A stretch of 64,000 bases of DNA from JBBIMP01 sp037444305 (GCA_037444305.1 JBBIMP010000030.1:3991-67990), one strand, 5' to 3'. Numbered from the stretch's first letter, positions 1-8,751 are shown. The notes: a model not told the origin generated them from the letters alone. Made by a program: numbers and translations.

Positions 1-1527
1 CTGTTCGGACCCGAGGGCAAGAGTTCCATCCGCGCCGGATTCTCGATCAGCTATCTCAGCGACGGCTTCACCGTCGTGAGCAATGCCCTGGGTACAGGGA
101 CCACCAATCCCGGTCTCATCCAGAGTTCGGCGAACAATACTCCCACCGGAGTTCTGACCTCGAGCGGCGTCCCTGTCACTATACCGGTGTTCAAGATGCC
201 GGTGACGGACGCCGAAAACCTCCTCCTGAATACCAACAACGGATTGTGGACCTTCGAGCCCAACCTCCGTGTGCCCTACGTTCAGCAGTGGTCGCTCAGC
301 ATCGAGCGGGAGATTGCCGCCAATACGGCACTCGAGATCCGCTACGCGGGCAACCACGGCGTCAAGATTTTCCGGGCCATGGACATCAACGAGGTCAACA
401 TCTTCGAGAACGGATTCCTGGCGGAGTTCCTGAATGCCAAGAAAAACCTGGCGGCCAGCGGCGGGACCAACTTCTCCCCCGTGGGCGCCGACCGCGTTGC
501 GACGCCTACGCTCAGCACACTCTTCGCCGGGCTGTCGTCTGGCAGCGCCTTCAGCAGCTCCACCTTCATCAGCAATCTGAACAACGACAACGTCGGCGCG
601 ATGGCCTCGACCCTGGCCTTCAGCTCGACGTATCGCGCCAACCGCGCCAACCTGGCACCCAACTTCTTCGTGGCCAACCCGAACGCCAACTTCGCGCGGG
701 CTCTCACGAACACCTCATTCTCCAACTATCACTCCATGTCGATCGAGATCCGGCGGCGCTATTCGAACGGTCTGTATGCCCAGGGCAGCTACACCTTGAG
801 CAAGACGATCACCGACAGCGCCGGCAGCCAGAGCACGCTGGAGTCTCCGCGCACGCTGCGCGATCTCGGCCTCGATCGCCACAGGCCGAGCACCGATCAG
901 ACTCACCGCGTTATTGCCAACTTCATCTATGAGATGCCGTTCGGCAGCAACAAGCGGTTCCTGAGCGGGGCGTTCCTGCCAATCCGGAAGCTGGTCGAGG
1001 GCTGGTCGGTCGGCTGCATCGCCAACTGGCAGAGCGGACCGCCGGTGGCGATCTACTCCAACCGGTCGACGGTCAACTCGTGGAACGCAGGCCTTAATCC
1101 CGCCCAGCTGCTCGGGATGACCTTCGACGAATACAAGAAGGCTTCGGGCATCTACCGCACCGGTGTTGGGGTGTTCTTCATCGATCCGAAGTATCTCAAC
1201 ATCACCACCAGTCCGACGACGGGGAGGCTGTCGGGCGCCACCTTGAAGGAAGGGCTTCTCGGCTCGCCTGCGCCTGGAACCTTCGGGAATTTCCCGCGGA
1301 ACAAGTTCTCCGGACCTTCGTTCACCCAGTGGGACTTCAGCCTGATCAAGCGGACGGCGTTCCACGAGAACAAGAACTTCGAGCTGCGGGTCACGTTCCT
1401 GAACGCGTTCAACCAGACCAACTTCATTTTCGGGAGCGCCAACTTCGACAGTTCGACTTTCGGCCAGATCACCTCTCAGCGGGGATCGCCGAGAATCATC
1501 CACTTCCAGCTGGGAATTAACTTCTAG
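1..1527 (+). CDS. TonB-dependent receptor, Oar-like, C-terminal part
   Basis: The frame is open from base 1, so the gene begins outside the window; 508 residues are visible. The protein looks like the C-terminal outer-membrane beta-barrel of the large Oar-like TonB-dependent receptors that are abundant in Acidobacteriota. Support comes from the segment FEPNLRVPYVQQWSLSIERE near the start, alternating polar and aromatic strands, and a terminal Phe (LGINF) typical of barrel assembly signals. The N-terminal carboxypeptidase-regulatory and plug domains would lie upstream. The likely role is energised uptake of a large nutrient across the outer membrane; the substrate cannot be read from the sequence. 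A hairpin with a T-run follows at 1553-1590. Confidence 0.85.
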   Translation: MFGPEGKSSIRAGFSISYLSDGFTVVSNALGTGTTNPGLIQSSANNTPTGVLTSSGVPVTIPVFKMPVTDAENLLLNTNNGLWTFEPNLRVPYVQQWSLSIEREIAANTALEIRYAGNHGVKIFRAMDINEVNIFENGFLAEFLNAKKNLAASGGTNFSPVGADRVATPTLSTLFAGLSSGSAFSSSTFISNLNNDNVGAMASTLAFSSTYRANRANLAPNFFVANPNANFARALTNTSFSNYHSMSIEIRRRYSNGLYAQGSYTLSKTITDSAGSQSTLESPRTLRDLGLDRHRPSTDQTHRVIANFIYEMPFGSNKRFLSGAFLPIRKLVEGWSVGCIANWQSGPPVAIYSNRSTVNSWNAGLNPAQLLGMTFDEYKKASGIYRTGVGVFFIDPKYLNITTSPTTGRLSGATLKEGLLGSPAPGTFGNFPRNKFSGPSFTQWDFSLIKRTAFHENKNFELRVTFLNAFNQTNFIFGSANFDSSTFGQITSQRGSPRIIHFQLGINF

Positions 1528-1552
1528 CCGGAACCAGTGTTTACTGCATGAC

Positions 1553-1590
1553 CGGGCGGGGCGCCCGAGAGGGTTGCCCCGCCGGCTTTT
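1553..1590 (+). terminator. Intrinsic terminator after the TonB receptor
   Basis: A GC-rich stem is formed by 1553-1562 (CGGGCGGGGC) and 1576-1585 (GCCCCGCCGG), with one mismatch. It encloses a 13-nt loop and is followed by CTTTT. It lies 25 bp after the receptor stop codon and before the next start. Confidence 0.7.
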
Positions 1591-1616
1591 CAGGTACAAA
1601 TGAGAGGATGTCGAAG

Positions 1617-2021
1617 ATGAAGAGCATTTTGGCTGCGGCCGCGGCGATTCTCATGCTTGGGTCCGCTGCCATGGCCCAGCAGGCCGTGGGAGGCGGGACT
1701 TCTCCCGCGCGAAACAGGGGAGCGGAAACGCCGACACTGGCGCCGCCGGTTCACATGTCCGGTGAGGTTCTGCAGATCGATTTGGAGCGTAACGCGATCC
1801 AGATCCGGATGAAGAGGAATAACCGGATGGTCGACGCGGGATTTGCATTGGATGCGCAGTGCAGGATCAAGGCGGACAAGAAGCAGTTCGGCAAGGGGCA
1901 GTTGGAGCTAGGCGAACTCAAGGCCGGATATCTGGTGGAGATGACGGTCCGGCCGTCGGACATGCTAGTCATCGAGATGAAAGTCAAGCTGCCCCGCGAA
2001 GCAACCCCTCTCAAGCCCTGA
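1617..2021 (+). CDS. Small secreted protein of unknown function
   Basis: The chosen ATG has GAGAGG at 1602-1607, nine bases upstream; an ATG at 1608 would leave no spacing. The 134-residue product starts with a clear signal peptide (MKSILAAAAAILMLGSAAMA-QQ). The mature part has a short Pro-rich stretch and then an all-beta region of about 85 residues (from HMSGEVLQIDLERNAIQIRM) rich in Lys and Arg. This resembles small periplasmic beta proteins that read like an OB- or SH3-type fold, but I recognise no named family. It sits between two terminator-like hairpins, so it is probably monocistronic. Confidence 0.7.
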   Translation: MKSILAAAAAILMLGSAAMAQQAVGGGTSPARNRGAETPTLAPPVHMSGEVLQIDLERNAIQIRMKRNNRMVDAGFALDAQCRIKADKKQFGKGQLELGELKAGYLVEMTVRPSDMLVIEMKVKLPREATPLKP

Positions 2022-2039
2022 TCCCCATTCCGCTCTTGC

Positions 2040-2076
2040 GCCCCTGCCGCAGGGATTTTGGAGGGGCTATTTTTTT
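2040..2076 (+). terminator. Probable intrinsic terminator
   Basis: GCCCCT (2040-2045) pairs with AGGGGC (2062-2067). A smaller CCCTG/GCAGGG dyad lies inside the loop, and a seven-T run follows at 2070-2076. It closes the small secreted protein gene that ends at 2021. Confidence 0.55.
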
Positions 2077-2262
2077 GAGCAGTTCTCGACGCGGCTGGGC
2101 ACCAGGGAGTTCGTGATGTACAACAAGCTCGACCGGCATGCGATGACAAGCCACGCCATGGCCATTCTCAAATCGACGCCCCAGCAGCTTTCCGTCAGGC
2201 GGGGGTATTACGCGGTTCACGACGCATCGACCCCGCACTGGAAGTACTTCTGGTTTGACTGA
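2077..2262 (+). other. Unassigned 3' coding remnant or short ORF
   Basis: The frame from 2077 to the TGA at 2260-2262 reads through 61 codons with protein-like composition, ending WKYFWFD. An internal ATG at 2116 would give a 48-residue product, without a convincing ribosome-binding site. Its position right after a terminator, and its start in mid-sequence, suggest the tail of a deleted gene. I do not recognise the family. The rest of 2022-2325 holds nothing else I can support. Confidence 0.25.
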
Positions 2263-2325
2263 CCTGCGCTCCGGAAGCACAGACCTGCGTTCGCTTTTGG
2301 TTGCTCTTCGCGCCCGCCCCCGACG

Positions 2326-4431
2326 CTACATTTCGACGAGGCCGGCGAGCTTCAGGATCTCCAGGTAATTCAGCAGGCTCTGCAGATTCGACTTCACCGG
2401 GTACTGGGCGTCGAGCGCGTTCAGGATATCCAGCGCGCTGCGCTTGCCGTTGATCAGCAGGTGCAGCTCCGTTAGGCTCCCGAAGTCGCGCTGCCCGAAC
2501 GGGTGCTTCTTCCGCTCCGCTTCGGGCACCTTGGCCAGCAGCTCCTGGTAGCCGCGGTAGCCGTTCTCCTTCACCTTCGCGGTTGTCCGCGGGACGATCT
2601 TCGCCGCCTTCGCCTCCAGTTCGGTCAGCTTGATCGTCACCGGCGCCGTCTTGAGCCTCTTCGCCACGGCCTTCATGTGCTCGTCGACCGCCGCGAGCTG
2701 GGTCTTGCCCAGCTGCTCGACAGTGGCGGCCATGCGGCCCACGTAATCGCCCACGAGCGCCTTGTCCGCGCCCAGCTCGAGCACCGTCTGCAGCGTGGCC
2801 TTCTCGTTCTCGAGCGTGGTTTCGACCTGGATGCGGGCCATCCTGTAGTCCGCCGCCAGCGTTTCGACGGTGGCCACGTTCAGCGCCTCCAGCGCCACGT
2901 TGAGCTTGTAGCCCAGCCGGCGCGCCCCGTTCGCCGCGACCTCGCCCGCGATCTTGACCGCCATGTCGTCGTCCGCGGCCGCGACGGTGTAAGCCCCGGC
3001 CGCGCCGATGAAAACCACACGCTTCAGCTGCGTCGGGTCCGCCTTGTCCGTCCGGTCGCCCGAGGTGTGGTACCACTGGTCGGGCCAGGCGATCATCATG
3101 ATGCCGGGGACCCGGACGCCCCAGTCGTTGAACACCTCGTGGTCCGAGGCGCCGTAGTGCGTCTCGATGCTGTAGTAGAACGGCTCATCCGCGCCGCTCG
3201 GCGCCACAAGGCGGTGCGGGATCCTCAGCTCATTGCCTCGATTGTGGATCCGTTCCCGGTTTCCCTCCCCAACGAAACGGTAGTAGTTCTCCATGACGTC
3301 GTTGATGTAGTGGGGGTTGCCGAACGTGGTCCGGATCAGCATCATGTGCGCCTTGTTCCTGCTCAGCCATTCCCCCACCATGTCCATGTTGATGTTGCAC
3401 AGGGTCTTCGCCATCAGGTCCTTGTGGGCCTTGACCCACGGGCCGGTGCCGGCGAATTCCGGCCCCCACAGGAAGCGGATGGTCCGTTTCGGGCGCGGCA
3501 GCCGGCCTTCCTGGATCAGCGTGTGCAGCGTGCGCGCCACGTCCAGGATCGCCCCGCTGCCGGAGCCGTTGTCGTTGGCCCCCTGCTTGGTGTAGCCCTC
3601 GAAGAGGTGCGCCGAGAGAATGACCTCGCCGGCCGCGGGGTCGGTCCCCGGGATGTGGCAGACGACGTTCTGGTTCACGTACTTCTCCATCGTCGTCTCG
3701 ACCTGCGCGTGCGCCGTGATCTTCTGCCCCCGGAGCAGCCGCTGCTTCAAGTACTCCCCGTCGCGCGCGGTCATGTAGAACGCGAACTTCGCCGGCCTGT
3801 CGGCGCTGCCGCCCCGGATGCTGCTGAAGGGGATCTGCAGCGGATCGAAGTGCGGCCGCGAATCGGAGATCGCCACCACGCCGAGCGCACCCTTCTCCAT
3901 GCAGGCGAGGTTGTGCGCGGTGGCGACGTTGCCATCCGTGACGACGATCTTTCCGTCCACTTTCGCCCGCTCGATCTCTTCCGCCGTGCCGCGTCCAACC
4001 CAGACCAGTTCTCCCTTGACGTCGGCCGAGTTGCTGCCGCGGACCAGCAGGACGGTCATGTCCGTGGCGGAGGACAGCTTCTGGCGCCGGGGCGAGACCT
4101 CCCACAACTCCCCCTTGACCGCATCCCAGACCTCCCCGCCCGGGTAGGTCACAATCTCCGCCCCGGGAAGGCCATAGCGCTTCAGCATGTCGTAGACGTA
4201 CTGGGCTTCGTAGAAGGTGCCGGCGTATTCCGCCTTCAGCCGATCCTTGTCGTACCCGGCAAGTTCCATCGTGTGGTTCCAGGCGCTTTCGCCCGAAGCC
4301 TCGCCGATGATTTCGTCCCTCTGGCCCTGGGGCAGGAGCGTCCAGTAGAACCAGGGAAGCATCTGGGCGGCGGCCGTGCCGAGCAAAATCACTGCGACTG
4401 CAAACAGGCAAACCAGGATTCGTTTCGACAT
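2326..4431 (-). CDS. Secreted M28-family metallopeptidase with PA-like domain
   Basis: The 701-residue protein has an N-terminal signal segment (about 1-22), a PA-type insertion (about 125-240, including VDGKIVVTDG and GALGVVAISD) and an M28 aminopeptidase core. Likely zinc ligands are H275 (SAHLFEG), D287 (GANDNGSGSG), E325 (WGPEFAGT), D350 (NINMDMVG) and H455 (YHTSGD). The usual HxD motif is H-L-F, and the usual Glu-Glu pair is Pro-Glu, as I recall for the DUF4910-like branch of this clan, so activity may differ from classical aminopeptidases. The C-terminal 200 residues are helical and not assigned. It probably works in the periplasm or outside the cell on peptides. The ATG is preceded by GAGG on the coding strand. 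Confidence 0.85.
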   Translation of the reverse strand: MSKRILVCLFAVAVILLGTAAAQMLPWFYWTLLPQGQRDEIIGEASGESAWNHTMELAGYDKDRLKAEYAGTFYEAQYVYDMLKRYGLPGAEIVTYPGGEVWDAVKGELWEVSPRRQKLSSATDMTVLLVRGSNSADVKGELVWVGRGTAEEIERAKVDGKIVVTDGNVATAHNLACMEKGALGVVAISDSRPHFDPLQIPFSSIRGGSADRPAKFAFYMTARDGEYLKQRLLRGQKITAHAQVETTMEKYVNQNVVCHIPGTDPAAGEVILSAHLFEGYTKQGANDNGSGSGAILDVARTLHTLIQEGRLPRPKRTIRFLWGPEFAGTGPWVKAHKDLMAKTLCNINMDMVGEWLSRNKAHMMLIRTTFGNPHYINDVMENYYRFVGEGNRERIHNRGNELRIPHRLVAPSGADEPFYYSIETHYGASDHEVFNDWGVRVPGIMMIAWPDQWYHTSGDRTDKADPTQLKRVVFIGAAGAYTVAAADDDMAVKIAGEVAANGARRLGYKLNVALEALNVATVETLAADYRMARIQVETTLENEKATLQTVLELGADKALVGDYVGRMAATVEQLGKTQLAAVDEHMKAVAKRLKTAPVTIKLTELEAKAAKIVPRTTAKVKENGYRGYQELLAKVPEAERKKHPFGQRDFGSLTELHLLINGKRSALDILNALDAQYPVKSNLQSLLNYLEILKLAGLVEM

Positions 4432-4482
4432 GTCAGTCCTCTGAGAGTTGTTTGTTGGTACCTGTGTGAAAGTACCCGCATT

Positions 4483-4794
4483 TCACCCAAGATCGATGTC
4501 CCTCACGGGCTTCTCGACCGGTTCGTCCTTACTCTTCTTCAGCGCCTCCTCGAACTTCCGTTCGAGCAGGCGGGATTTCTGTTTTTCGTCCTCCGTGCTC
4601 TGGCGGAAAAGCGCTTCCCGCCGCGCGGCCTGCTCGCGAAGCAGCGATCCCGCCTTGTCCAGGTCCGGCGCACCGGAGGGCTTCGCCGGCGGCGCCTCGT
4701 AAGCTATCACCTTACCCATTTGTGGATCGATCAGCAGCCGCGCGCCACAGCACGGGCATGCGACGGAGATATCATTGCTGCTTGCTTTCGCCAT
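4483..4794 (-). CDS. Small CPCC zinc-ribbon-like protein with coiled-coil tail
   Basis: This 103-residue protein has AAGGAGA six bases before its ATG. It begins with a short zinc-knuckle-like segment (VACPCCGARLLIDPQMGKV) and continues as a charged, helix-forming Lys/Glu-rich tail (about 45-103). There is one CxxC pair and no second pair, so metal binding is uncertain. Similar small proteins are common in Acidobacteriota, but I know no function. It is followed at 51 bp by the M28 peptidase on the same strand, so co-transcription is possible. Confidence 0.65.
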   Translation of the reverse strand: MAKASSNDISVACPCCGARLLIDPQMGKVIAYEAPPAKPSGAPDLDKAGSLLREQAARREALFRQSTEDEKQKSRLLERKFEEALKKSKDEPVEKPVRDIDLG

Positions 4795-4945
4795 CGTCGT
4801 CTCCTTCCGGGGCTGCCGAATCGCGGCAACCGGCCCGATCCTATCACAACGGGTTCCTTCGGGGCACCGGCTTGCCGCACCCTGTCCGGAACGAGTACGG
4901 GTTTTCGATGCAGCGGCCCCCGGCCCGGACCGTCGGGGGACGCGC

Positions 4946-6634
4946 TTACCTGCCCCTCCTCAGGGCCCGCCCCGGCCGCGCCCCGGTGTGTTCGCCGTTT
5001 TCCAGTACGAGTATTCCGTTCACCAGGACGTGGTGCACGCCGACCGAGTACTGGTGCGGCTGTTCGAACGTCGCCCGGTCCTGGATCCTGACCGGATCGA
5101 ACACCACCACGTCGGCGAACATCCCCTCCTGGAGCGAGCCGCGGCCCTCGAGCCCCAGGTTTTCCGCGGGCAGTTTCGCGAGCCGCCGCACCGCCTCCTG
5201 CAGGGGAATCACGTTTTCGTCGCGAACATAGCGGGCCAGCAGCCGCGCGAAACTCCCGTAGGCCCGGGGGTGCGTGCTGATCTTCAGAAAACTCCCCTCC
5301 GGGGCCATGGAGGGGGAATCGGAGCAGAAGCTCACCCAGGGCAGTGCGATCTGCTTCCTCACGTTATCCTCGGACATGAGGAAATAGACCGCGCCCACGC
5401 GGCTCTCGTCTTCGCTCAGGAGGTCCAGAATCACCTCGGCCGGGTCCTTCTCCCGCATCCTCGCGACCTCGCCAAGGGTCATCCCCTGCAGCGGCTTCAA
5501 TTCCTCCTTTTTGAATCCCACCAGGAGAATCCGTTCGGGCGAACCGGCGAGGAGGTAGAAGTTCTCCCACTCCTGCGAGGGCGTCTTCATATCGCGGAGA
5601 ATCCGCTGCCGCTGGGCCGGATCGCGGAAGCGCTCCCGCATCGCCTCGGAACCGCCGCTCTGCGCCCACAGAGGGATGCACGCTTCCAGCCCCGTGGATC
5701 CGGCAGTGTACGTGTACATGTCCGCGGTAATCTTCAGCCCTTCCCGCCGTGCCTCCTCGACCATCCGGATCACGTTGTCCATCTTGGGCCAGTTGGCTTG
5801 ACCCGCGGCCTTCAGGTGGTAGATTTCCGCCGGGATCCTCGCCGCGCGCGCGATCTGGAGGAATTCGCCGACGCTCTCCTCCAGCGCGTTTCCCTCGCTT
5901 CGCAGGTGCGAAATGTAGATTCCGCCGAACTCGGCGGAAACCTTGGCCAGTTCGACGATCTCACCCGTCTTCGCATAGGATCCCGGGGCGTAAATGAGCG
6001 CCGTGGAAACCCCCAGCGCGCCCGCCTCCATCGCGCTGCGCACCAGCGAGCGCATCAGCTCCATCTCCTCCGGCGTGGGCTCCCTGTCCTCCAGGCCCAC
6101 GGCGTATTCGCGCACCGTGGCCGCGCCCACGAACGAGGCCACGTTTTGCGAGACCCCCTTCCCTTCGAGAAATCCGAGATACTCCGCCAGCGTGGTCCAG
6201 GTAACCGGATACCGGAGGTCCCCCTGTCTCTGCTCCATCCGCCTCTTCATATCCGGGGTCAGCGGTCCCATGGAATGCCCCTCCCCGAGGATCTGCGTCG
6301 TCACCCCCTGCCGCACATCCGACTGGGAGTTGCCGTCCTCGATGAGCGTCTCATTGGACCAGCTCATCATGTTGACGAAGCCGGGAGCCACCGCCAGTCC
6401 CTTCGCCTCTATCACCTTCCGCGCGGAGGCTGTGCCGACCGAACCTATCCGCACGATTCTGTCGCCTTTGATCCCGACGTCGGCCTTGAACGGTTCATCC
6501 CCCGAGCCGTCGTAGACCGTGCCGTTTTTGATGACGATGTCATAGGAAGCCTGGTCCCCGCTCCTGCAGGACGCAATGGTCAATACCAGGATCAGCATTG
6601 ACACCAATGCCGTAATGCGACGGATGCGATTCAT
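4946..6634 (-). CDS. D-aminoacylase-family amidohydrolase, putative lipoprotein
   Basis: The product belongs to the N-acyl-D-amino-acid deacylase branch of the amidohydrolase superfamily (COG3653 type). It shows the N-terminal beta strand DIVIKNGTVYDGSGDEP, then PGFVNMMSWSNE, the conserved QGVTTQILGEGHSMGP and a C-terminal ARPGRALRRGR. The classical HxH metal site after PGF is replaced by MMSWSNE, as in a subset of this family, so the metal chemistry is probably mononuclear or altered. The start at 6634 (ATG with AGGGG nearby) is preferred over a GTG at 6643. The leader ends in LTIASC, a plausible lipobox, which suggests a membrane-anchored periplasmic enzyme. A role in releasing D-amino acids from acylated or peptide substrates is an inference. 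Confidence 0.8.
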   Translation of the reverse strand: MNRIRRITALVSMLILVLTIASCRSGDQASYDIVIKNGTVYDGSGDEPFKADVGIKGDRIVRIGSVGTASARKVIEAKGLAVAPGFVNMMSWSNETLIEDGNSQSDVRQGVTTQILGEGHSMGPLTPDMKRRMEQRQGDLRYPVTWTTLAEYLGFLEGKGVSQNVASFVGAATVREYAVGLEDREPTPEEMELMRSLVRSAMEAGALGVSTALIYAPGSYAKTGEIVELAKVSAEFGGIYISHLRSEGNALEESVGEFLQIARAARIPAEIYHLKAAGQANWPKMDNVIRMVEEARREGLKITADMYTYTAGSTGLEACIPLWAQSGGSEAMRERFRDPAQRQRILRDMKTPSQEWENFYLLAGSPERILLVGFKKEELKPLQGMTLGEVARMREKDPAEVILDLLSEDESRVGAVYFLMSEDNVRKQIALPWVSFCSDSPSMAPEGSFLKISTHPRAYGSFARLLARYVRDENVIPLQEAVRRLAKLPAENLGLEGRGSLQEGMFADVVVFDPVRIQDRATFEQPHQYSVGVHHVLVNGILVLENGEHTGARPGRALRRGR

Positions 6635-6854
6635 GGTGGTCACCCCTGGTAATGAAGGAAGCCGTCGGTAGATGGAGAACTGCCCCGCCCCATGCTTCCG
6701 GTCAATAGTGTAATATCTTTATCCATAGCAGAGCAGTTGAAGGCAGACCGGTTCGCATTAGGTAGCACAAATCCGGCAGCGGCGCACCTAATATTTCGCA
6801 CCCTTTTTCGCGGGCCGGCGGGAGATTCGACGAAAGGGCGCGGGAGGACGGTCC

Positions 6855-7760
6855 ATGAAAATTCTCGTCTCCGGAGCATCGGGGCTGGTAGGATCCCACC
6901 TGGTCCCTCACCTGAAAAATAAGGGCCACGACCTGCACCGTCTTGGGCGTAAGGCCGCGGCGGGGGCTGGGGAAGTACCCTGGAACCCGGCGGCGGGGGA
7001 CCTGGCCGCAGGCAGTCTGGAAGACTTCGACGCGGTGGTTCATCTCGCCGGCGAAAGCATTGCCGGAGGCCGCTGGACCGAAGCAAAAAAGCGAAGAATT
7101 CGTGACAGTCGCGTTCAGGGGACAGGCCTCCTGGCCCGGAAGCTGGCCGGCCTCCAGGCGCGCCCGATTGTATGCGTCTGCGCTTCAGCCATCGGTTATT
7201 ACGGGGATCGGAAGGATGAGGCGCTGGCAGAGGACAGCGGGCCCGGAGAGGGATTTCTGGCCGAAGTCTGCCGGGAGTGGGAGGAGGCTGCCCGTCCTGC
7301 GGCAGAGGCAGGAATCCGACTGGTGAACCTCAGAATAGGCATCGTTCTCAGTTCCAAAGGAGGCGCGCTCGCGAAGATGCTCACGCCCTTCCGGCTGGGC
7401 ATCGGGGGGATGACCGGCAGCGGACGGCAGTACATGAGCTGGGTGGCGCTGGACGACCTGGTACGCATCATCGACTTTGCCGTTGCCACCGATGACCTCA
7501 GCGGACCGGTCAATGCGGTCGCGCCGAATCCGGTGACCAACGCCGAGTTCAGCCGGACGTTGGGCCGCGTCCTGGCCCGGCCCTCGCTGCTCCCGTTTCC
7601 CTCCATCGCGGCAAAGCTGCTGCTCGGCGAAATGGCCGAGGAATTGCTGCTGGCCAGCGCGCGGGTCCAGCCGAAGAAACTGCTCGAGGCGGGGTACGGC
7701 TTCCGGCATCCCGACCTGGAAGGAGCACTCCGCTGCGCCCTGGCGAGACAGTCCCACTAG
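6855..7760 (+). CDS. TIGR01777-family epimerase-like SDR protein
   Basis: The 301-residue protein begins MKILVSGASGLVGSHLVPHL, a Rossmann GxxGxxG motif at residues 7-13. It continues with DAVVHLAGESIAGGRW and CASAIGYYGDRKDE, the hallmarks of the TIGR01777/YfcH/SDR39U1 family. The substrate of these atypical NAD(P)-binding proteins is generally unknown. The start is firm: GGGAGGA lies 7 bases before the ATG. It is transcribed away from the amidohydrolase gene at 6634 across a 220-bp AT-richer gap that must hold both promoters; I could not define a convincing -35/-10 pair there. Confidence 0.88.
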   Translation: MKILVSGASGLVGSHLVPHLKNKGHDLHRLGRKAAAGAGEVPWNPAAGDLAAGSLEDFDAVVHLAGESIAGGRWTEAKKRRIRDSRVQGTGLLARKLAGLQARPIVCVCASAIGYYGDRKDEALAEDSGPGEGFLAEVCREWEEAARPAAEAGIRLVNLRIGIVLSSKGGALAKMLTPFRLGIGGMTGSGRQYMSWVALDDLVRIIDFAVATDDLSGPVNAVAPNPVTNAEFSRTLGRVLARPSLLPFPSIAAKLLLGEMAEELLLASARVQPKKLLEAGYGFRHPDLEGALRCALARQSH

Positions 7761-7800
7761 CTCGGAATTTTCGTGAAATAGGGGGCAGAAAAATCATTGG

Positions 7801-7830
7801 ACGCGGATGAACGCAGACCCACGCGGACAG
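7801..7830. repeat. Three 10-bp direct repeats of the ACGCGGATGA type
   Basis: Three consecutive 10-mers, ACGCGGATGA, ACGCAGACCC and ACGCGGACAG, lie in register in the gap after the TIGR01777 gene. They are non-coding and resemble other periodic intergenic motifs in this window. Confidence 0.6.
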
Positions 7831-7850
7831 AGGAACACTGAATCCGTGTG

Positions 7851-8003
7851 CAGGGCATTTGCCGCCTTTCTTTTCGGGTGAAGGCTGTCGAGCGCTGCCT
7901 TTGGTGTTCAAGGAAATGATTCATGAGGAAGCGTTCGACAGCCTTCACCCGAAAAGAAAGGCCGGCGCGTAGCGCCGGGCCCTGCGGGCCGGCAAAAGCC
8001 CTG
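7851..8003. repeat. Nested palindromic element, MITE- or REP-like
   Basis: A 153-bp element fills most of the gap between the TIGR01777 gene and the glycosylase gene. Inner arms 7864-7896 and 7930-7962 are 33-nt inverted repeats with one mismatch around a 33-nt loop. Outer arms 7851-7863 (CAGGGCATTTGCC) and 7991-8003 (GGCAAAAGCCCTG) also pair, with one mismatch. The right side carries two extra hairpins, GGCGC-GTA-GCGCC at 7964-7976 and GGCCC-TGC-GGGCC at 7978-7990. No transposase is encoded. The arrangement fits a miniature inverted-repeat element or REP doublet mobilised in trans. Confidence 0.65.
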
Positions 8004-8079
8004 CCGGCGTTCTTCCGCGTCCCAAAGGCCTTCTTTCCTGAACGGATCTCCGTGTGCCCTATTTTGGAGGTTGATTGCG

Positions 8080-8751
8080 ATGTCATCGGTTTTTGCGCCT
8101 GCACCTGATTCACGCCTGGAGTTCAGGCCCGCCGCGCACGGCCTCGAAGAGGCCACGCGCGCCTTCTACCGGCGGGACACCCCTACCGTCGCCAGGGACC
8201 TGCTCGGCGCATGGCTCGCGCGCTGCCACCGGGGAAAATGGTACGGTGCAAGAATCGTGGAAACCGAGGCGTACCTGGGCGCGGCAGACCGGGCCGCACA
8301 CTCCTGGGGAGGTCGCCGCACGCCGCGCGTGGAACCCATGTACATGGACGGCGGGCACCTCTACGTCTTCTTCGTCTACGGCATGCACCACTGCGCCAAC
8401 ATCGTCACCCGGAAGGAAGGAATGGCGGAAGCGGTTTTGCTTCGTGCGGCGGAAGGCCCGCCGGGAACTCCCCTTCGCCTGATGGCCGGCCCCGGCAGGT
8501 TGTGCGCGGCCCTCGGCATCACCCGGGATGCGAGCGGATTTGATCTTCTTTGCGGAGGGGAGATCCGCCTCTTCACCCGGCAGGGCCCGCCGCCGAAGAT
8601 CGAAGTCAGCGCGCGCATCGGCATCGCGTACGCGGGCGAGGCAAAGGACTGGCCCCTGAGGTTCTGCCTCGAGGATTCGCCGGCGCTGTCGGGCAGAAAC
8701 CTGAAGGATCCGGACGAACGCGGGAAATCGCGTTCGTCCGGATCCCGTTGA
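8080..8751 (+). CDS. 3-methyladenine DNA glycosylase (AAG/Mpg family)
   Basis: The product of 223 residues is an alkyladenine DNA glycosylase that removes alkylated purines in base-excision repair. Family signatures are ARDLLGAWLAR, the catalytic-region IVETEAYLGAADRAAHSWGG (Glu of VETEAY), YVFFVYGMHHCANIVT and VLLRAAEGPP. The start is the ATG at 8080 with GGAGG at 8066-8070; an in-frame TTG at 8071 is too close to that site. The last ~15 residues are encoded by one arm of a perfect hairpin (8706-8745). The stop codon directly abuts the stop codon of the convergent M16 gene. Confidence 0.9.
   Translation: MSSVFAPAPDSRLEFRPAAHGLEEATRAFYRRDTPTVARDLLGAWLARCHRGKWYGARIVETEAYLGAADRAAHSWGGRRTPRVEPMYMDGGHLYVFFVYGMHHCANIVTRKEGMAEAVLLRAAEGPPGTPLRLMAGPGRLCAALGITRDASGFDLLCGGEIRLFTRQGPPPKIEVSARIGIAYAGEAKDWPLRFCLEDSPALSGRNLKDPDERGKSRSSGSR
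8706..8745. terminator. Perfect 17-bp hairpin at a convergent gene junction
   Basis: Positions 8706-8722 and 8729-8745 are perfect 17-nt reverse complements around the loop GGAAAT. The hairpin lies inside the 3' end of the glycosylase gene, seven bases before the stop codons of two convergent genes that meet with no gap. There is no T-run on either side. It probably acts as a bidirectional transcription barrier; alternatively it is an inserted REP-like palindrome that was captured as coding sequence. Confidence 0.6.

Noticed and set aside
2503..5091. 862-codon open frame on the plus strand
   Set aside because: It is antisense to the M28 peptidase and neighbouring genes, rich in Arg/Leu/Val/His, and has no family motifs. 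Such frames are common opposite GC-rich genes.
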